This document shows positions 47,511-58,235 of a stretch of 64,000 nucleotides of DNA, piece by piece; within the stretch, counting starts at the first letter, position 1; each line of letters begins with the position of its first letter. A program made the position numbers and the translations under genes. The notes under the pieces were generated by a model. The model was given only the letters and a program-made list of their open reading frames with translations. It was not told the origin of the DNA and did no database searches. Source of the stretch: Hyperoodon ampullatus (Eukaryota; Chordata; Mammalia; Artiodactyla; Ziphiidae); NCBI GenBank assembly GCA_949752795.1, contig OX457056.1:175918428-175982427 (forward strand), read 5' to 3'.

Positions 47511-48184
47511 TCTGATCCAAGACAATGCAAGAAAACTCCTAGAAGAGAGACATCAAATGCTGTGGCAGCCTCCCTAACACATCTACAGCTTTTTAAAATA
47601 AAGCCCCATGAGCATGGATTAGGCTAAGGATATGGAAAATGCCTCAGCAAGGCCTCCTGCTCCATTCACAACCTGAAGCTACCCAGATGAAAGAGCCTCT
47701 CCCAGCATCACTGCCCATCACACCCCCTGACACAACAAGCCACCCTCCATCTTTCAAACATGTGCCAAATGTCTATGCTTCTAATTCTTTGTTCACAAGC
47801 CTCCCTCTGACCAGAGTGCCTTTTCACCCTCTTTACCACCTAGAAAGCCCTTACTCTTCCCCTAAGATCCAACTCAGTCATCTGTAGGGTGAAAATGAAC
47901 AAGGAGGTGTCATCCCAAGGTCTCTCACAGCCTTTTATGTCAACGATATGTGAATTTAAGACGTGAGTCCAACAGTCCACCTTCCTTGAACCATGAAGCC
48001 ATTCCTGATGCCCTGGGGCATGATTCCTCTTGCACCTCCGAACCTGCATCCCACATGCTCAAACTGCTACCAGAGCATCGAACACACTGAACTGTCATTA
48101 ACTATTTATTAGTTCATCCTTCCAAGTAGAGTGGGTTCAACTAGAGGGCAGGATCTCCATCTTATTTCATTTTTATTTTCTTTA
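47511..48184. other. Unique sequence
   Basis: 47893-48000 is related to 49043-49145; both may be ends of one old, unidentified repeat. Nothing else is recognised. Confidence 0.35.
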
Positions 48185-48425
48185 ACAAGGAGTTACATGA
48201 CCATAACTATGTGTCGACCACTATTTTTAAGTGCGTTACATGTATTTATCCATTTAATCCTCACAACAAACCAATGAGATAGATTATTGATACTATCGCT
48301 ATCTCATTTGGCCCATGAAGGACGTGAGACATAGAGTTTAAGTAACATGCTCAAGGTCACACAGCTGGTAAGTAGTGATCCATGATACGAGCCTGGCTCT
48401 TAGTGATACCTCATGCTGTTTTTAC
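48185..48425 (-). repeat. MIR SINE, near full length
   Basis: 'catttaatcctcacaacaaa', 'catgctcaaggtcacacagc' and 'acgagcctggctcttag' are antisense MIR. Confidence 0.8.
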
Positions 48426-48572
48426 TTATCTTTGTACCCTCAGGACTTTGCCCAGAGGTCTAGTATTTAGAACGTGGAGCTCAATAAATGTGCAGCAGCT
48501 GATTAAATAAATGAGCAGATGACTGCTACAGGTTAGCCCTGGCTAGATCCTCTTGAAAAGTTCTAGACTATA

Positions 48573-48675
48573 GAAGCTAAAGGTAATTAGTGTATATATA
48601 TATACACTAATATGTATAAAATGGATAACTAATACGAACCTGCTGTATATAAAAAAAAAAGAAGCTAAAGGTAAT
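48573..48675 (+). mobile_element. 73-bp L1 3'-UTR mini-insertion with TSD
   Basis: A perfect 15-bp target-site duplication 'gaagctaaaggtaat' (48573-48587 and 48661-48675) brackets 73 bp. The insert resembles L1 3' UTR ('atgtataaaatggataacta', 'acctgctgtatata') and ends in A10. The same L1 stretch at 31600-31645 continues into 'gcacagggaacta', so this copy lacks the normal 3' end. Its left part forms a perfect 26-bp palindrome with the target (48586-48611). Confidence 0.85.
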
Positions 48676-49774
48676 GAGAGGATTTGGAGAAGCTTCACAG
48701 AAACTCAAGAAGATGGAAATGAAGAATTATACCTAAGGATTTAAGTTGCTTAGCCTTGAGAAGCAAAAGCTGAAGGCTGCTTTCATAATGATCTTCAAGG
48801 CCAGGAAGGCTGATTCCTGAGGACAGCGACTGAGCTGTTTTTCTCCACCTCCAGGGAGGATGAAGGAGCAGATATTGTCCTCAGCTGCAATGGGAGCGGT
48901 TTAAATCCACCGCAATGAAGAATTCCCTTAGCTTAAGAATCATTTGTTAGACCTAGGGATGAGTTATGGACAGAAGCTATAGAAGGTCATCTGTCTTCAG
49001 CACTTTGGACTTGCTTCTGCTCAGAGTGAGGAACACAGAGGGTGAAAACAAACAATGACATGTCATCTCAAGGTCTCTTTGAGTCTTATAAATCGATGAC
49101 ATTTGAATCTAAGAAATATGTCACTTTACCTTCCTGGACCAAATGAATGAATGAATGAATGAGTTCCAAATAATTTAAAAGGCAACAAAAAACTATAACC
49201 AGCAGAAAAAGAGGTCTTCTCAAACATACTACTGTGCCAGAAATGTAACAATAGAAGAAAAACAGAACTTGTTTTCTGAGAAACCTAAACTCTTACAGTT
49301 TCTACATTCAAACCATTTCTTGCTAGGTCCATCATACTCCTGACATAAAGTTAGAACTGGTCAGTCTATATCCTCGGGTACTGCTTTTACCCTATCATCA
49401 CAATTTGCTCATTTGATAGATGACATTAGTATCTTGAAGCAGATTTCTCTAAATATCACGTAAACTCAAAATACGAGCCACTATTCCATCGATACCAATG
49501 TAAGGTGTATCCAACATAAAGAAATCAATCCTTTCCTGAGAGGAGGAAACAACCTCACACATACTTTTTTCCCTTCCTACATGGAAACTGAAACATAAAA
49601 TTGCAATGGAATTGGAAGGGAAGGTAGAGAGTAACACGAAACTATTTTTGTATTTGGTATTATTTCAAAGATACAATTCTACTTTATTTTCTATTATTAG
49701 AGATAAAAATCTTACATTCTGTCTAATGCTTTACATTAGACAAATTCTTTTAAACACACATTATTTTACCTGGG
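48676..49774. other. Unique sequence with an (AATG)n tract
   Basis: 'aatgaatgaatgaatgaatg' lies at about 49141-49162. 49043-49145 is related to 47893-48000. No gene is seen. Confidence 0.4.
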
Positions 49775-49850
49775 AAGTGGGTATTTTGTCTTGTTTACAG
49801 AGGAGGAAACATCTCAGAAGAGGGACTTGCCTGAGGTCACACATCTAAGT
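49775..49850 (-). repeat. MIR SINE fragment
   Basis: 'tgtttacagaggaggaaaca' and 'gacttgcctgaggtcacaca' match antisense MIR. Confidence 0.65.
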
Positions 49851-50249
49851 CCAGTTGCCCTTCCCCAGTCAGGCCCTCTAGTTTCCAGGCCTATCATCTC
49901 CCATACATCATGGACTGCTGGGCACTGGACTGGCCTTGCTAGAGGCCTCCTTCACCATATGCAATCTCTTTTGGGAGCTATGAAGTTGGCCTGTCCCACC
50001 TTGAGAAACTCAGGCCAATAACCTTAGGAGACCCATTGAACCCAGAGACACATACAAGAGACTGTTCTATCGGCCCCGAGTAGAGCATATCCACCACCAG
50101 TGAAGCAGCAGAGCCCGGATTCTAACTCAGGGTTTCACTACTTGCAAATTGCACTCCTTAAAAAACCCAGCTCAAATGTCATCTACTCTGTGAACTCATC
50201 CCTGGCCCCTAGCTCCATGCAAATGGACATAATCCTAAGTGCTTTGAAG

Positions 50250-50455
50250 CTCTGGATCCAGGCTGCTTTGGCCTAGGCTCCATGGACTGGTTAAGTGATC
50301 TTAACCTCTCTGAAACTTCCTCACCTACACCATGAGGATACAACTCATATCTCTCTAACGCTGTGATGGTGAAGATTCTGTGAGTTAATATGACAAATGC
50401 TTAAAACAGCTCTTGGCACAAAGTAAGCTCTTGGTAATTGTTCAATATTCTTGAT
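50250..50455 (+). repeat. MIR SINE
   Basis: 'gatcttaacctctctgaaac', 'acaccatgaggatacaactc' and 'cttggcacaaagtaagctct' match MIR to its 3' end. Confidence 0.7.
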
Positions 50456-50804
50456 ATTATTACCTTCTCTGGGTTTTCTGAGTCCTCACGAGGTTTTGTT
50501 TATCTTTCTGGTATAAAACACTATATTATTCATATTTCTTATAACTCTCCTCCACTATTTTGTTAGTTATTACCCAGCCCATCATGAGCCGAGAGACCAC
50601 CTTCTTTTCTGGCAATCTCTTTTCAGGTGATGTCCCTGATATCCACTTAGCCATCCTAAAGAGTCACTGGACTCTCCACACCCTCATTCCCTGCATCAAT
50701 CGGTCACCAAATCCAGAGGCCCCTGTCCTCTAGATTTTTCGGAATCTACCCCTCCATCTCTATCTTATTTCCACAGTCCTGCCAGCCCTCATTTAAAGTG
50801 GTGA
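50456..50804. other. Unique sequence
   Basis: No feature is recognised. Confidence 0.35.
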
Positions 50805-51385
50805 AGCAGCTCCTTAACTGGGTTTCTGCCCTCTAGTCTTGTTACAGTCTAATTTATCTTCCACACTGAAGCCAGAAGGATGTCTTTACAAAATGGTGAT
50901 CCCTATCTTATGCCTCTGTTTAAAGCCCATCGATGGCTCTCCACTGCTGTTTGAAGCTGTTTGGTCTAACCATGCAGGGACTGTCTCCTTCCTGCCCCTT
51001 CAGACTCATCTGCATCACTCCTGCCTCACCCTGAAAGGCTGGCACCAGAAGACAACTGGCTCCTCCTGCCTCTGATACGTTCTTTATTTTGGCCTAAACA
51101 CTCTTCCGAGTTCTTTGTCTGGCTTAAGTCCTTCTCTTTGTTTAATTAGCACCAGTATCACCCCCTCCATGGAGCCCCTTAGACGGATCAGAGGCCACTC
51201 CTCAGTGCTTCCATGATACACTGAGCGTTTTGTGGCTATTCTATAATCATGATGACCTGCTGTGCTCTCCCCACCATGACCTCAAGTTCAAGGGCAATGT
51301 CTCCTGTCACTGTCTCACTCACATAAGTATGGATGTGCTTTGCACACAGTACCTATTCAAAAAAATGCTAAATGGCTGATCTCAT
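50805..51385 (+). mobile_element. L2 LINE 3' part
   Basis: It shows a long L2 order: 'cagaaggatgtctttacaaa', 'gtttaaagcccatcgatggc', 'atcactcctgcctcaccctg', 'catgacctcaagttcaaggg' and the end 'cacagtacctattcaaaaaa'. No open frame remains. Confidence 0.65.
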
Positions 51386-51414
51386 TAAATAGGTAATAGA
51401 TCCAGATGACACAT

Positions 51415-51665
51415 ATAGTGCACACTATGGGGCACTAAACAGTACTTAGTTGAAGGGTTCTTCTAAGGGCTTTTCATGAATTGACTCATTTAATCCTCAC
51501 ACAACCTTAGAACGTAGCTGGGATAATTATCTCTATCTTATAGGTGAGGAAACTGAAGCACAGAGAGGTTAGAAATGTTACCAGTGTGACATAGTTAGAA
51601 ATTGATGACACCAAGGTTGGAACCCAGAAGTCTGACTCTAGATCCCATGTTCTTAACCCTGGTGC
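51415..51665 (-). repeat. MIR SINE, near full length
   Basis: 'tttaatcctcacacaacctt', 'ataggtgaggaaactgaagc', 'agaggttagaaatgttacca' and 'tctgactctagatcccatgt' are antisense MIR. Confidence 0.85.
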
Positions 51666-51984
51666 CATTGTTCCTGTCAGATATGGGTAGCATGATAAAT
51701 AAAGATATCTAAACAGACACAGATAACATATTCTAGTTCCAATTCTACAGGTGGGAAAGTTTCGACATTGGAATTTCATGGAGAAGCAATCCAGGAAAAC
51801 GGAAGAAAGCTAAACAGGGAGATTACCATCTTTGCTACTCACTAACCAGCAGTAGAACTCAGCGCAGTCAGCCTTGCTCAGCCTTGGTTCTTCAAGTGTC
51901 AAATCAGGGCTTTGGGGCAACATTACACCTTAGCTTTTTTCCAGATCAAATTTGCAATTCCCTTCAGTTAGGCAAACATCATCA

Positions 51985-52100
51985 GGGTTAAGTGTGTGTC
52001 AGGCTCAGTGCTAAGGGCAGAGACACAGAGTCAAACAAGATGTGTCTCTGCCCTTGAGGAATTTGTCTTCTTGTGGGGGAGATGGACACAGGCAGACAAC
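51985..52100 (+). repeat. L2-like 3' fragment
   Basis: 'gtgtgtcaggctcagtgcta', 'agagtcaaacaagatgtgtc' and 'ctgcccttgaggaatttgtc' match the old L2 3' block. Confidence 0.5.
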
Positions 52101-52769
52101 ATTGACAGAGGAGTTCACAATGGCCACACCACTATTACATTGGTTATTTTCAAGGGAACCACCCCAAGATAAAACATTACCCAGAAATTAGCCATTTGCC
52201 CCTCCATAATGTCTTTCAACTGACCATTGCCCAGAGCAATGAAGCACTGGTATCTCCTCCCATCCTCTCTCCAATGCCCCACTCAAGCATAATCACCTCG
52301 GTCTACAAGTGAAGAAGCAAAGTTGCTGCCTTAAGTAAGTTTGCTAGTAGCCTGATGGTTACCTGGTGGCTGAAGCCCCTGCCATCTTGGTTCCCAGATT
52401 CTCCCAGAGCTGAAGCGGGCCATGGGCAACAGGAGCATTAACTCAGACACAGCTACTGCTGGTTTTCCAGTACAGGTTATAAGCTTAAAAGGATTTTTAG
52501 ATTTACAGTTGATTCTAGAAATTGCATCTAGCTCATTTTCAACTCCATGGGTAAGCTGGTTCATTTAAGGCAAACAGCATCCAATTAAAATACATTCTGG
52601 AGAAATGAGTGAGCAAGGCATTTTTGCCCAACTCTTAATTTATTTACAAAAAAAAAAAAAAAAAACTATCGGGATTTCTCAAGGACCGAATCCCATCACA
52701 TCACTGTGAGATGAGATAGTTAAAGTATGTATGATCAAAATGTAATTTGAATATACAATCTGAGAGGCA
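52101..52769. other. Unique sequence with an A18 run
   Basis: A run of 18 A lies at 52648-52665, with no identified element body to its left. No other feature is seen. Confidence 0.45.
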
Positions 52770-52990
52770 GCCTTGTATAAGAGTACAGGATTTGGGGCCC
52801 GTCTGAGTGGGCTCACATCTCTTTTCATCATCTCAGTAGGTATGTAACCTTGAACATGTTCCTCAGTTTCCTTGAGCTGAGCCTCAGTTTCCCCATCTGT
52901 ATAAGATGAATAAATAATATCTGTCAGAGTACTTGTAAGAATGAGAAATGCAGCTTAGTGTCTGGTAGATAGTAAGGGTTAAAAAAATCA
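52770..52990 (+). repeat. MIR SINE, near full length
   Basis: 'gagtacaggatttggggccc', 'gtatgtaaccttgaacatgt', 'gcctcagtttccccatctgt' and 'gtctggtagatagtaag' match MIR. The core contains a small duplication ('cctcagtttcc' twice). Confidence 0.75.
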
Positions 52991-53164
52991 ACTATTAAAA
53001 AACATTTTATTAAAGTCTTAATGATTCAGAGATTGATTATTCCATTAGAAGATCGTCACGCTTTTTCCCTTTCTTTCTCTTTCTTCCTGCCTGCCCACGT
53101 CACAGCTGCTCATATGCTATTATTCCATGAGATAAAAAATGAGATAAAATTCAATTCAAATGGT

Positions 53165-53318
53165 ACAGCAAAGTGGGAAGAGCACAGGCACTGGAGTCAA
53201 ATAGGACTGGACCTGAATACTGGATGGCTTTGGACAGGTTAGGTCTTAATTTCTTCATCTGTAAAAGGGGGTAATCATATGTACCTTCTAGGCTTCTTAG
53301 GAATGTTGGAGTGTGTGT
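53165..53318 (+). repeat. MIR SINE
   Basis: 'gtgggaagagcacaggcact', 'ttaatttcttcatctgtaaa' and 'aggcttcttaggaatgttgg' match MIR. Confidence 0.75.
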
Positions 53319-53320
53319 GT

Positions 53321-53487
53321 GTGGACAAAATATTTAAACTAGGAACATGAAATCCAAATGTTTCTGTAAGAAATCATGTGTCCTATCAACAGTAGCGTCC
53401 CATATACCTTTAGGTTAGTCATTTCCCAAAAGGCAGATAATGAAAATGCTCTCTCTGCTCCTTGCCTCCAAAGATGCAATCCTGTTC

Positions 53488-53489
<2 letters not shown>
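53321..53489 (+). repeat. Inverted repeat, left arm
   Basis: 169 bp whose reverse complement recurs at 54036-54203 with about 89 % identity by eye. The first 23 bp and the following 26 bp match perfectly. It ends at 'gttcaa', where it runs into a (CA)n tract. Confidence 0.95.

Positions 53490-53534
<45 letters not shown>
53489..53534. repeat. (CA)n microsatellite
   Basis: About 23 CA units directly at the inner end of the inverted-repeat left arm. Confidence 0.95.
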
Positions 53535-53536
<2 letters not shown>

Positions 53537-54035
53537 GGCACTGTGATTGGTAAATAGTAGTTAGTTAGGTAAAGAAGTATGGAATCAGTTTCTACAAGAA
53601 ATGTAGTACTAAAGCTAAATTAAAGTTTCAGTATCAATCATAGTTTGTTTTTAAATTGTCCCCAGCTCCATCACTACCATGGAGGGTCAAAAGAAGTCAC
53701 TCTCATGACAAAGGTCTTACATCTAATGCCATCAGATTTTATTGCCTCCTTTAGGGGCAGCTTAAGTATCAGCTGAAGTGGGGTGACTCCGTGCATGTGG
53801 AGACCCAGCATGGCAACACAGATGGCTGTACAGTGTGGGCAGCAGGCAGGCCTCACTGGGGGTAGAGCGCCAGAAGCAGAGTAGCAGGGGCTGACACACC
53901 GTGATACACAATGCCATGCATGGCCAAGAGTCAGGGAGGGTCAAATGGGAGCCTGGGATGTCCTTCCCATAACCGTGACCTCCAGGAGCTACAGGGAGAG
54001 CTTCGGTTACCATAATGGAAATGGCAAGGGTCAAC
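53535..54035. other. Spacer of the inverted repeat
   Basis: About 500 bp of non-repetitive sequence. On the minus strand it is continuous with the right arm and has a 107-codon open frame (53762-54085) plus an AATAAA ('ttttatt' near 53737-53743 on the plus strand). It could be part of a retrocopied transcript, but I do not recognise the peptide. Confidence 0.4.
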
Positions 54036-54203
54036 TTGAACACAATCACATCGTTGGAGGCAAGGAGCGGAGAGAACATTTTCATTATCTGCCTGTTGGG
54101 AAATGACTAAGCTAAAGGTTCATGGGACGCTACCATTGATAGGGCACATCCTTTTTACAGAAACATTTGGATTTCATGTTCCTAGTTTAAATATTTTGTC
54201 CAC
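54036..54203 (-). repeat. Inverted repeat, right arm
   Basis: It is the reverse complement of 53321-53489, with one single-base indel and about 18 mismatches by eye. It ends at 'gtccac'. Confidence 0.95.
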
Positions 54204-55600
54204 AGAGATCTCTGAGTCATCTCCTCACATGCTTCCTTCCTTCATCCTCCTTTGAAATGAAGACTATATATAAGATGCCAACTCTCTAAAGGAAAACACA
54301 TAAACAAAAGACAAAAATCCAAAAGTCACATCAATATACCATAAAATATCTGGATATTTGTTTAGAACCCCTGGGGACCTACCACATGACATTCTCAAAG
54401 TAGCATGCAGAGATTTATTTGTATGCCTTCCTGCTTCCTAAATAACTCTCCCACTCAAAGTGGAAGGACTCCAATTTCATGACAGGCTGGAGGAGGTTTT
54501 TTTCTGAAGCTCCTTACTTAACATCACATGGCTTAGAACAGAACATACCTGTCAATATCTGTATTACATTTCACTGACATTTCAATAGCAAAGGAGACTC
54601 TTATGAAAAGTTTCCCTCCTTTTATAAAAACAGACAATTATTTTTAAAAATTGATGTTGAAAATCAACTCATCCTGAATCACCATTTTTGTAGGAAACTG
54701 TCTACTATAGACAAAATGGAAAATCACAGTTGCACTTTATCCAACACCACCCATAAGAAATGCTTCATGCACGGAAGTGTTCTTTTTCCATAAGGAGCAG
54801 CATTAGAAAAAAAAAAAAAAAAACCAAACCTCTGGCATCACTCTTCAATATTGTTGTCTAATTAAACGGCAATGGAGTGGATGTGTAAAAATATGCATTA
54901 GAGGTGTGTAATGTGTAATGTGAAGAAGAGTAATCAAAGCCATTCAACAGGATTTAGGAAGGGATTTCAGTTGGCAGCTTATGAGACAGGAGCATATAAT
55001 TTTGCTAATTTGAAATAGGTATTGTAACGTATAAACATTATTGCTTTGCATATTTTAATGAAAACTGCCTCTACACCAAAATGAATCCTTTAGCTTGAAC
55101 TTTCTGCATACCACAGAGCTTCTACCTATTATGAGTTCAGCATAAATAAGAAAGGCACACAAGCCGCATTAAAAGAATGGTCACCTCATTAAAATAGGTT
55201 AAAACCAAGCCCCTTATTCCAAGCTACTATAACACTATAAAGTAAGTCTGGTGACAGGTGTTGTATTAAATTTTTATGTTGCAATGAACTTGTACTCACA
55301 CAAACCAAATCTTCATGCTTCCTTTGATATACACCTGCAACTTGTTAATTCAAGGGGCTTTATTAAGAAAGTATAAATTTAGCAACATCTATAGATTTGT
55401 AAAACTCTATTAGCTTGCTCAAGAATCTAGAGGAAATTCATTTGGAATCTTATTTGCATGGTTTACAAAGAAATGAAAACTAATGATGACTTTTCCCAAA
55501 TGGATGTGTCTGCAGATAACGCGTTTGTGCAAACAGACTGATGTGAATTACCCAGACTTGGGCTAAAAGAGTTTAGAGAGAGCTCTGGGTCCGTCTGGGG
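54204..55600. other. Unique AT-rich sequence, possible conserved non-coding element
   Basis: No repeat or gene is recognised. 54840-55090 is rich in TAAT/ATTA words and contains 'gctttgcatattttaatgaa'. An A17-type run lies near 54808-54824. Confidence 0.35.
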
Positions 55601-55617
55601 CTGAGGACATCACTTAC

Positions 55618-55686
55618 CTGCCAGCTCGCTTCTCGCTGAAGTCCTTTTTTCCAGTCTTCTTCCAGCCTGGGGGAGGTCTCATCCAT
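55618..55686 (-). other. Possible short first coding exon
   Basis: On the minus strand an ATG in good context ('cagcaatgg') opens 23 codons, MDETSPRLEEDWKKGLQREASWQ read in two parts (MDETSPRLEEDW, then KKGLQREASWQ). They end in phase 0 exactly at a perfect donor 'cag/gtaagt' (plus-strand 'cacttacctg' at 55611-55620). The frame is also open upstream to 55839. I recognise no family, and no partner exon is identifiable in the window. Confidence 0.25.
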
Positions 55687-56073
55687 TGCTGATGCTGCTT
55701 GCACAAACTGGATTCGCCAGTGGCTGTTACTCTTTCGTTGCAAGCCTTTACCAAAGCGGCAGCGAGGGCAGTTCAGGGGCAGACTGTCATGGAGAAAATG
55801 CCATGCCAGAGGATGAGGGATCAGGCAGGAAGAAGCCACACAGGAACAAATTTGGGATACACGGGGCTACCCTGACAGCTGCCAAATGGCCAGGCAGGAG
55901 GCCAGCTCAGCCATTGAGCATCCAGAGATTAGGAACAACCAAGCTCCAGGGCCAGTGGACAATGGGTCATTCTTATGTTTCTGGCATAGAGGTCAGAGGA
56001 GGGAGGTGTGAAGGCATGCTCTATGACCTAGAAATATGCATATCTATGTGTGCACCTGTCTTTTCCTCATCCC

Positions 56074-56076
<3 letters not shown>
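55687..56076. other. Unique GC-moderate sequence
   Basis: The 176-codon plus frame spanning 55686-56216 runs through the CA microsatellite and is not credible as a gene. Confidence 0.4.

Positions 56077-56114
<38 letters not shown>
56077..56114. repeat. (CA)19 microsatellite
   Basis: An uninterrupted CA tract. Confidence 0.95.
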
Positions 56115-56117
<3 letters not shown>

Positions 56118-56608
56118 CACAGCAGGATTTGCATTGTTCTGCAGGGTTGCATCAGTGGGCCGGAGTATCCTAGAAGAAATAAGCTACTTTACATAGAAGC
56201 AACACATTTCATTTGAGCACATCTCCCTCAACACCAGATGAATCACTCAGCAGCCAGTAAACATGAATAATAGCAAGTCCCTTTGGGGGAAAATAGACTT
56301 TTCCTATAGTTGAATCCTGAGTGTCTACAGTCTCTGGTTTCCCCCCTCTAGGAAGTTATGTGGCAGGCGTTTAAACTGAACATGGACCTCAACCCTTTAC
56401 CCAAACCATTAGCCAAAATGGCCAGAGGCTTCAGTTTGGATGGACTCCTCAATATTTGGGGCTCAACGAAGCCAAACCCAACCAAACTCTGCCCTGTTCC
56501 ATTACTATTTCTCACACAGAATGATACTCTCTCCTGCTATTCAAAACTGATCACCTACAGTTTTAAGAGAGGCGCTACTGCCAATGGCACCTGCTTCTTT
56601 CTGTTAAA
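56115..56608. other. Unique sequence
   Basis: No feature is recognised. The 100-codon frame at 56358-56660 runs into the MER5 element. Confidence 0.4.
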
Positions 56609-56795
56609 ACAGTGGTTATCAAACTTGGCTACACAACAGAATCAACTGGAAAGATTGTGAAAATACTGTTACAGGAGCCTCACCCCTAGAGATTCTGATT
56701 TAATTGGTCTAGGGTAGGGCCCAAGACACTGCTATATTTTTTTAAATCCCACTGGATGATTCTATTGAGTGCCCAGGATTAGAATCACAAAACTC
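56609..56795 (+). mobile_element. MER5-type hAT MITE, near full length
   Basis: 'acagtggttatcaaacttgg', 'gagattctgatttaattggt' and 'ctggatgattctattgag' match the MER5 group of Charlie-derived MITEs. No transposase. Confidence 0.75.
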
Positions 56796-57314
56796 AGTGC
56801 TGAGTATCATTTAAGGTTTCTCTAATCTAATCACTCAGCTGATGCCTGAATCCCCAAGATACTGCCAATACCCATGTGAACAATGTTCTTACCACCAATG
56901 ACAGTAAACCCACTACTTCCCAAGACAGTCCAATTCCATGGTTGATTGTTCTGTCCCACAGTGAATTGATATCCTTTTCCCTGCAACTTCCATGGCTGTA
57001 CTGTTTCTTAATTCCATAAAGAATACTAGAGCCTATTCTGTAGGACAACCTTTCAGAGATCCAAAGACAGTAGCAGCCCATGCCCTCAAACCACTGCTAA
57101 AGTATCTCTTTTCCAAGTTATATCTTGCTAGTTTCTTCAGCAAACCATGGAAGATGGTTTCAGGTAAACTCTCCATCCTGGATGCCAGCCTCAAAATATA
57201 TTTCACTATCTCTAGTGATAGTGATTCTAATATTCCAGAAGTGATTGTAATATCCCCGCTATGGTCTATCATTGTACATAGAGCCTAATAATCACATGCC
57301 TTATTTTAAAAATC
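56796..57314. other. Unique sequence
   Basis: No feature is recognised. Opposing frames of 98 and 84 codons overlap here without support. Confidence 0.35.
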
Positions 57315-57555
57315 CTCACACTAACAACCAACATAATAATAGGAGCAGCCAGCATTTACTGAGCATGGACCTATACACCCGGTACTGCAAGCACTTTATT
57401 AACCTTACATCACTTATCCTTTATGAGTATACTGTGAAGTCATTATTTTGCTCCTGATTTACAGTGAAAAGTCCAAGACAGACAAAGATATTTGCCTAGG
57501 TGATGGGTCAGAGGTTAGCCCAGATGTGACCCCAAGGCTTGCGTTCTCCACCTCT
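57315..57555 (-). repeat. MIR SINE, near full length
   Basis: 'cagcatttactgagcatgga', 'ttaaccttacatcacttatc' and 'acagtgaaaagtccaagaca' are antisense MIR, diverged. Confidence 0.65.
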
Positions 57556-58079
57556 ACTTCATGTTAGTCAGTCCCTTTCACTGATGCAGTCCCAGGTCCC
57601 ACTGGCTACTTTGACAACCACACCTCACTGATATGGGTTACAGTCAATTAGTACACTGAGGTTTGCTCTCATCTTCAGATTATATATGAACATGTTATGT
57701 AGGCTACAAATTGCCATACAGGCCTAACTTGACATTGGTATCCCTTTAATAATTACAAGACTATACCTTCCACCTCTAGCAAAGCAGAGAAATGCAAGAT
57801 CGCTCCTTTACTTGCTCAGCTCCTCTCTTTTATCCATAATATTCAGATGCTTCTTCAGAGGTTACCCTGAAGGGTAAGAGAGAAAGGCCAGAGGAGAAAG
57901 GGTCCAGAAAATTTCCCCAGAGACTAGACTCAATGGAAGCCTCACCAATCACCTGTTCTTCCCCATTTCCTCTAAATTCTATCAAGAGCACTCCATAAGG
58001 AAAACTGGGGGCAATTAGTTTTACCATTTGAATCACATCATCTTCAAGGTAGCTGACTCAGTTCTTATGGAAGGCAGTA
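57556..58079. other. Unique sequence
   Basis: No feature is recognised. Confidence 0.35.
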
Positions 58080-58235
58080 CACAAAGTGGTTGAACAGATA
58101 GCCTTTGGAGTCAGACAGACCAAGGTGCGAGTAGCAGCTCCATTATTATCTGGTTCTATATCCCTAGGCAGGTCACCTAATACTTCTGAACCCTAGTTTC
58201 CATGTCTGTAAAAGGGAAGTATTATTGTCTCAAGC
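58080..58235 (+). repeat. MIR SINE, left half
   Basis: 'gcctttggagtcagacagac', 'ctaggcaggtcacctaatac' and 'catgtctgtaaaagggaagt' match MIR. It resumes at 58612. Confidence 0.7.

Noticed and set aside
53762..54085. 107-codon minus frame in the inverted-repeat spacer
   Set aside because: It has no recognisable family. It crosses from unique spacer into the inverted-repeat arm. Kept only as context for the inverted-repeat finding.
55686..56216. 176-codon plus-strand frame
   Set aside because: It runs through the (CA)19 microsatellite as a His-Thr stretch and shows no domain. It is a chance frame.
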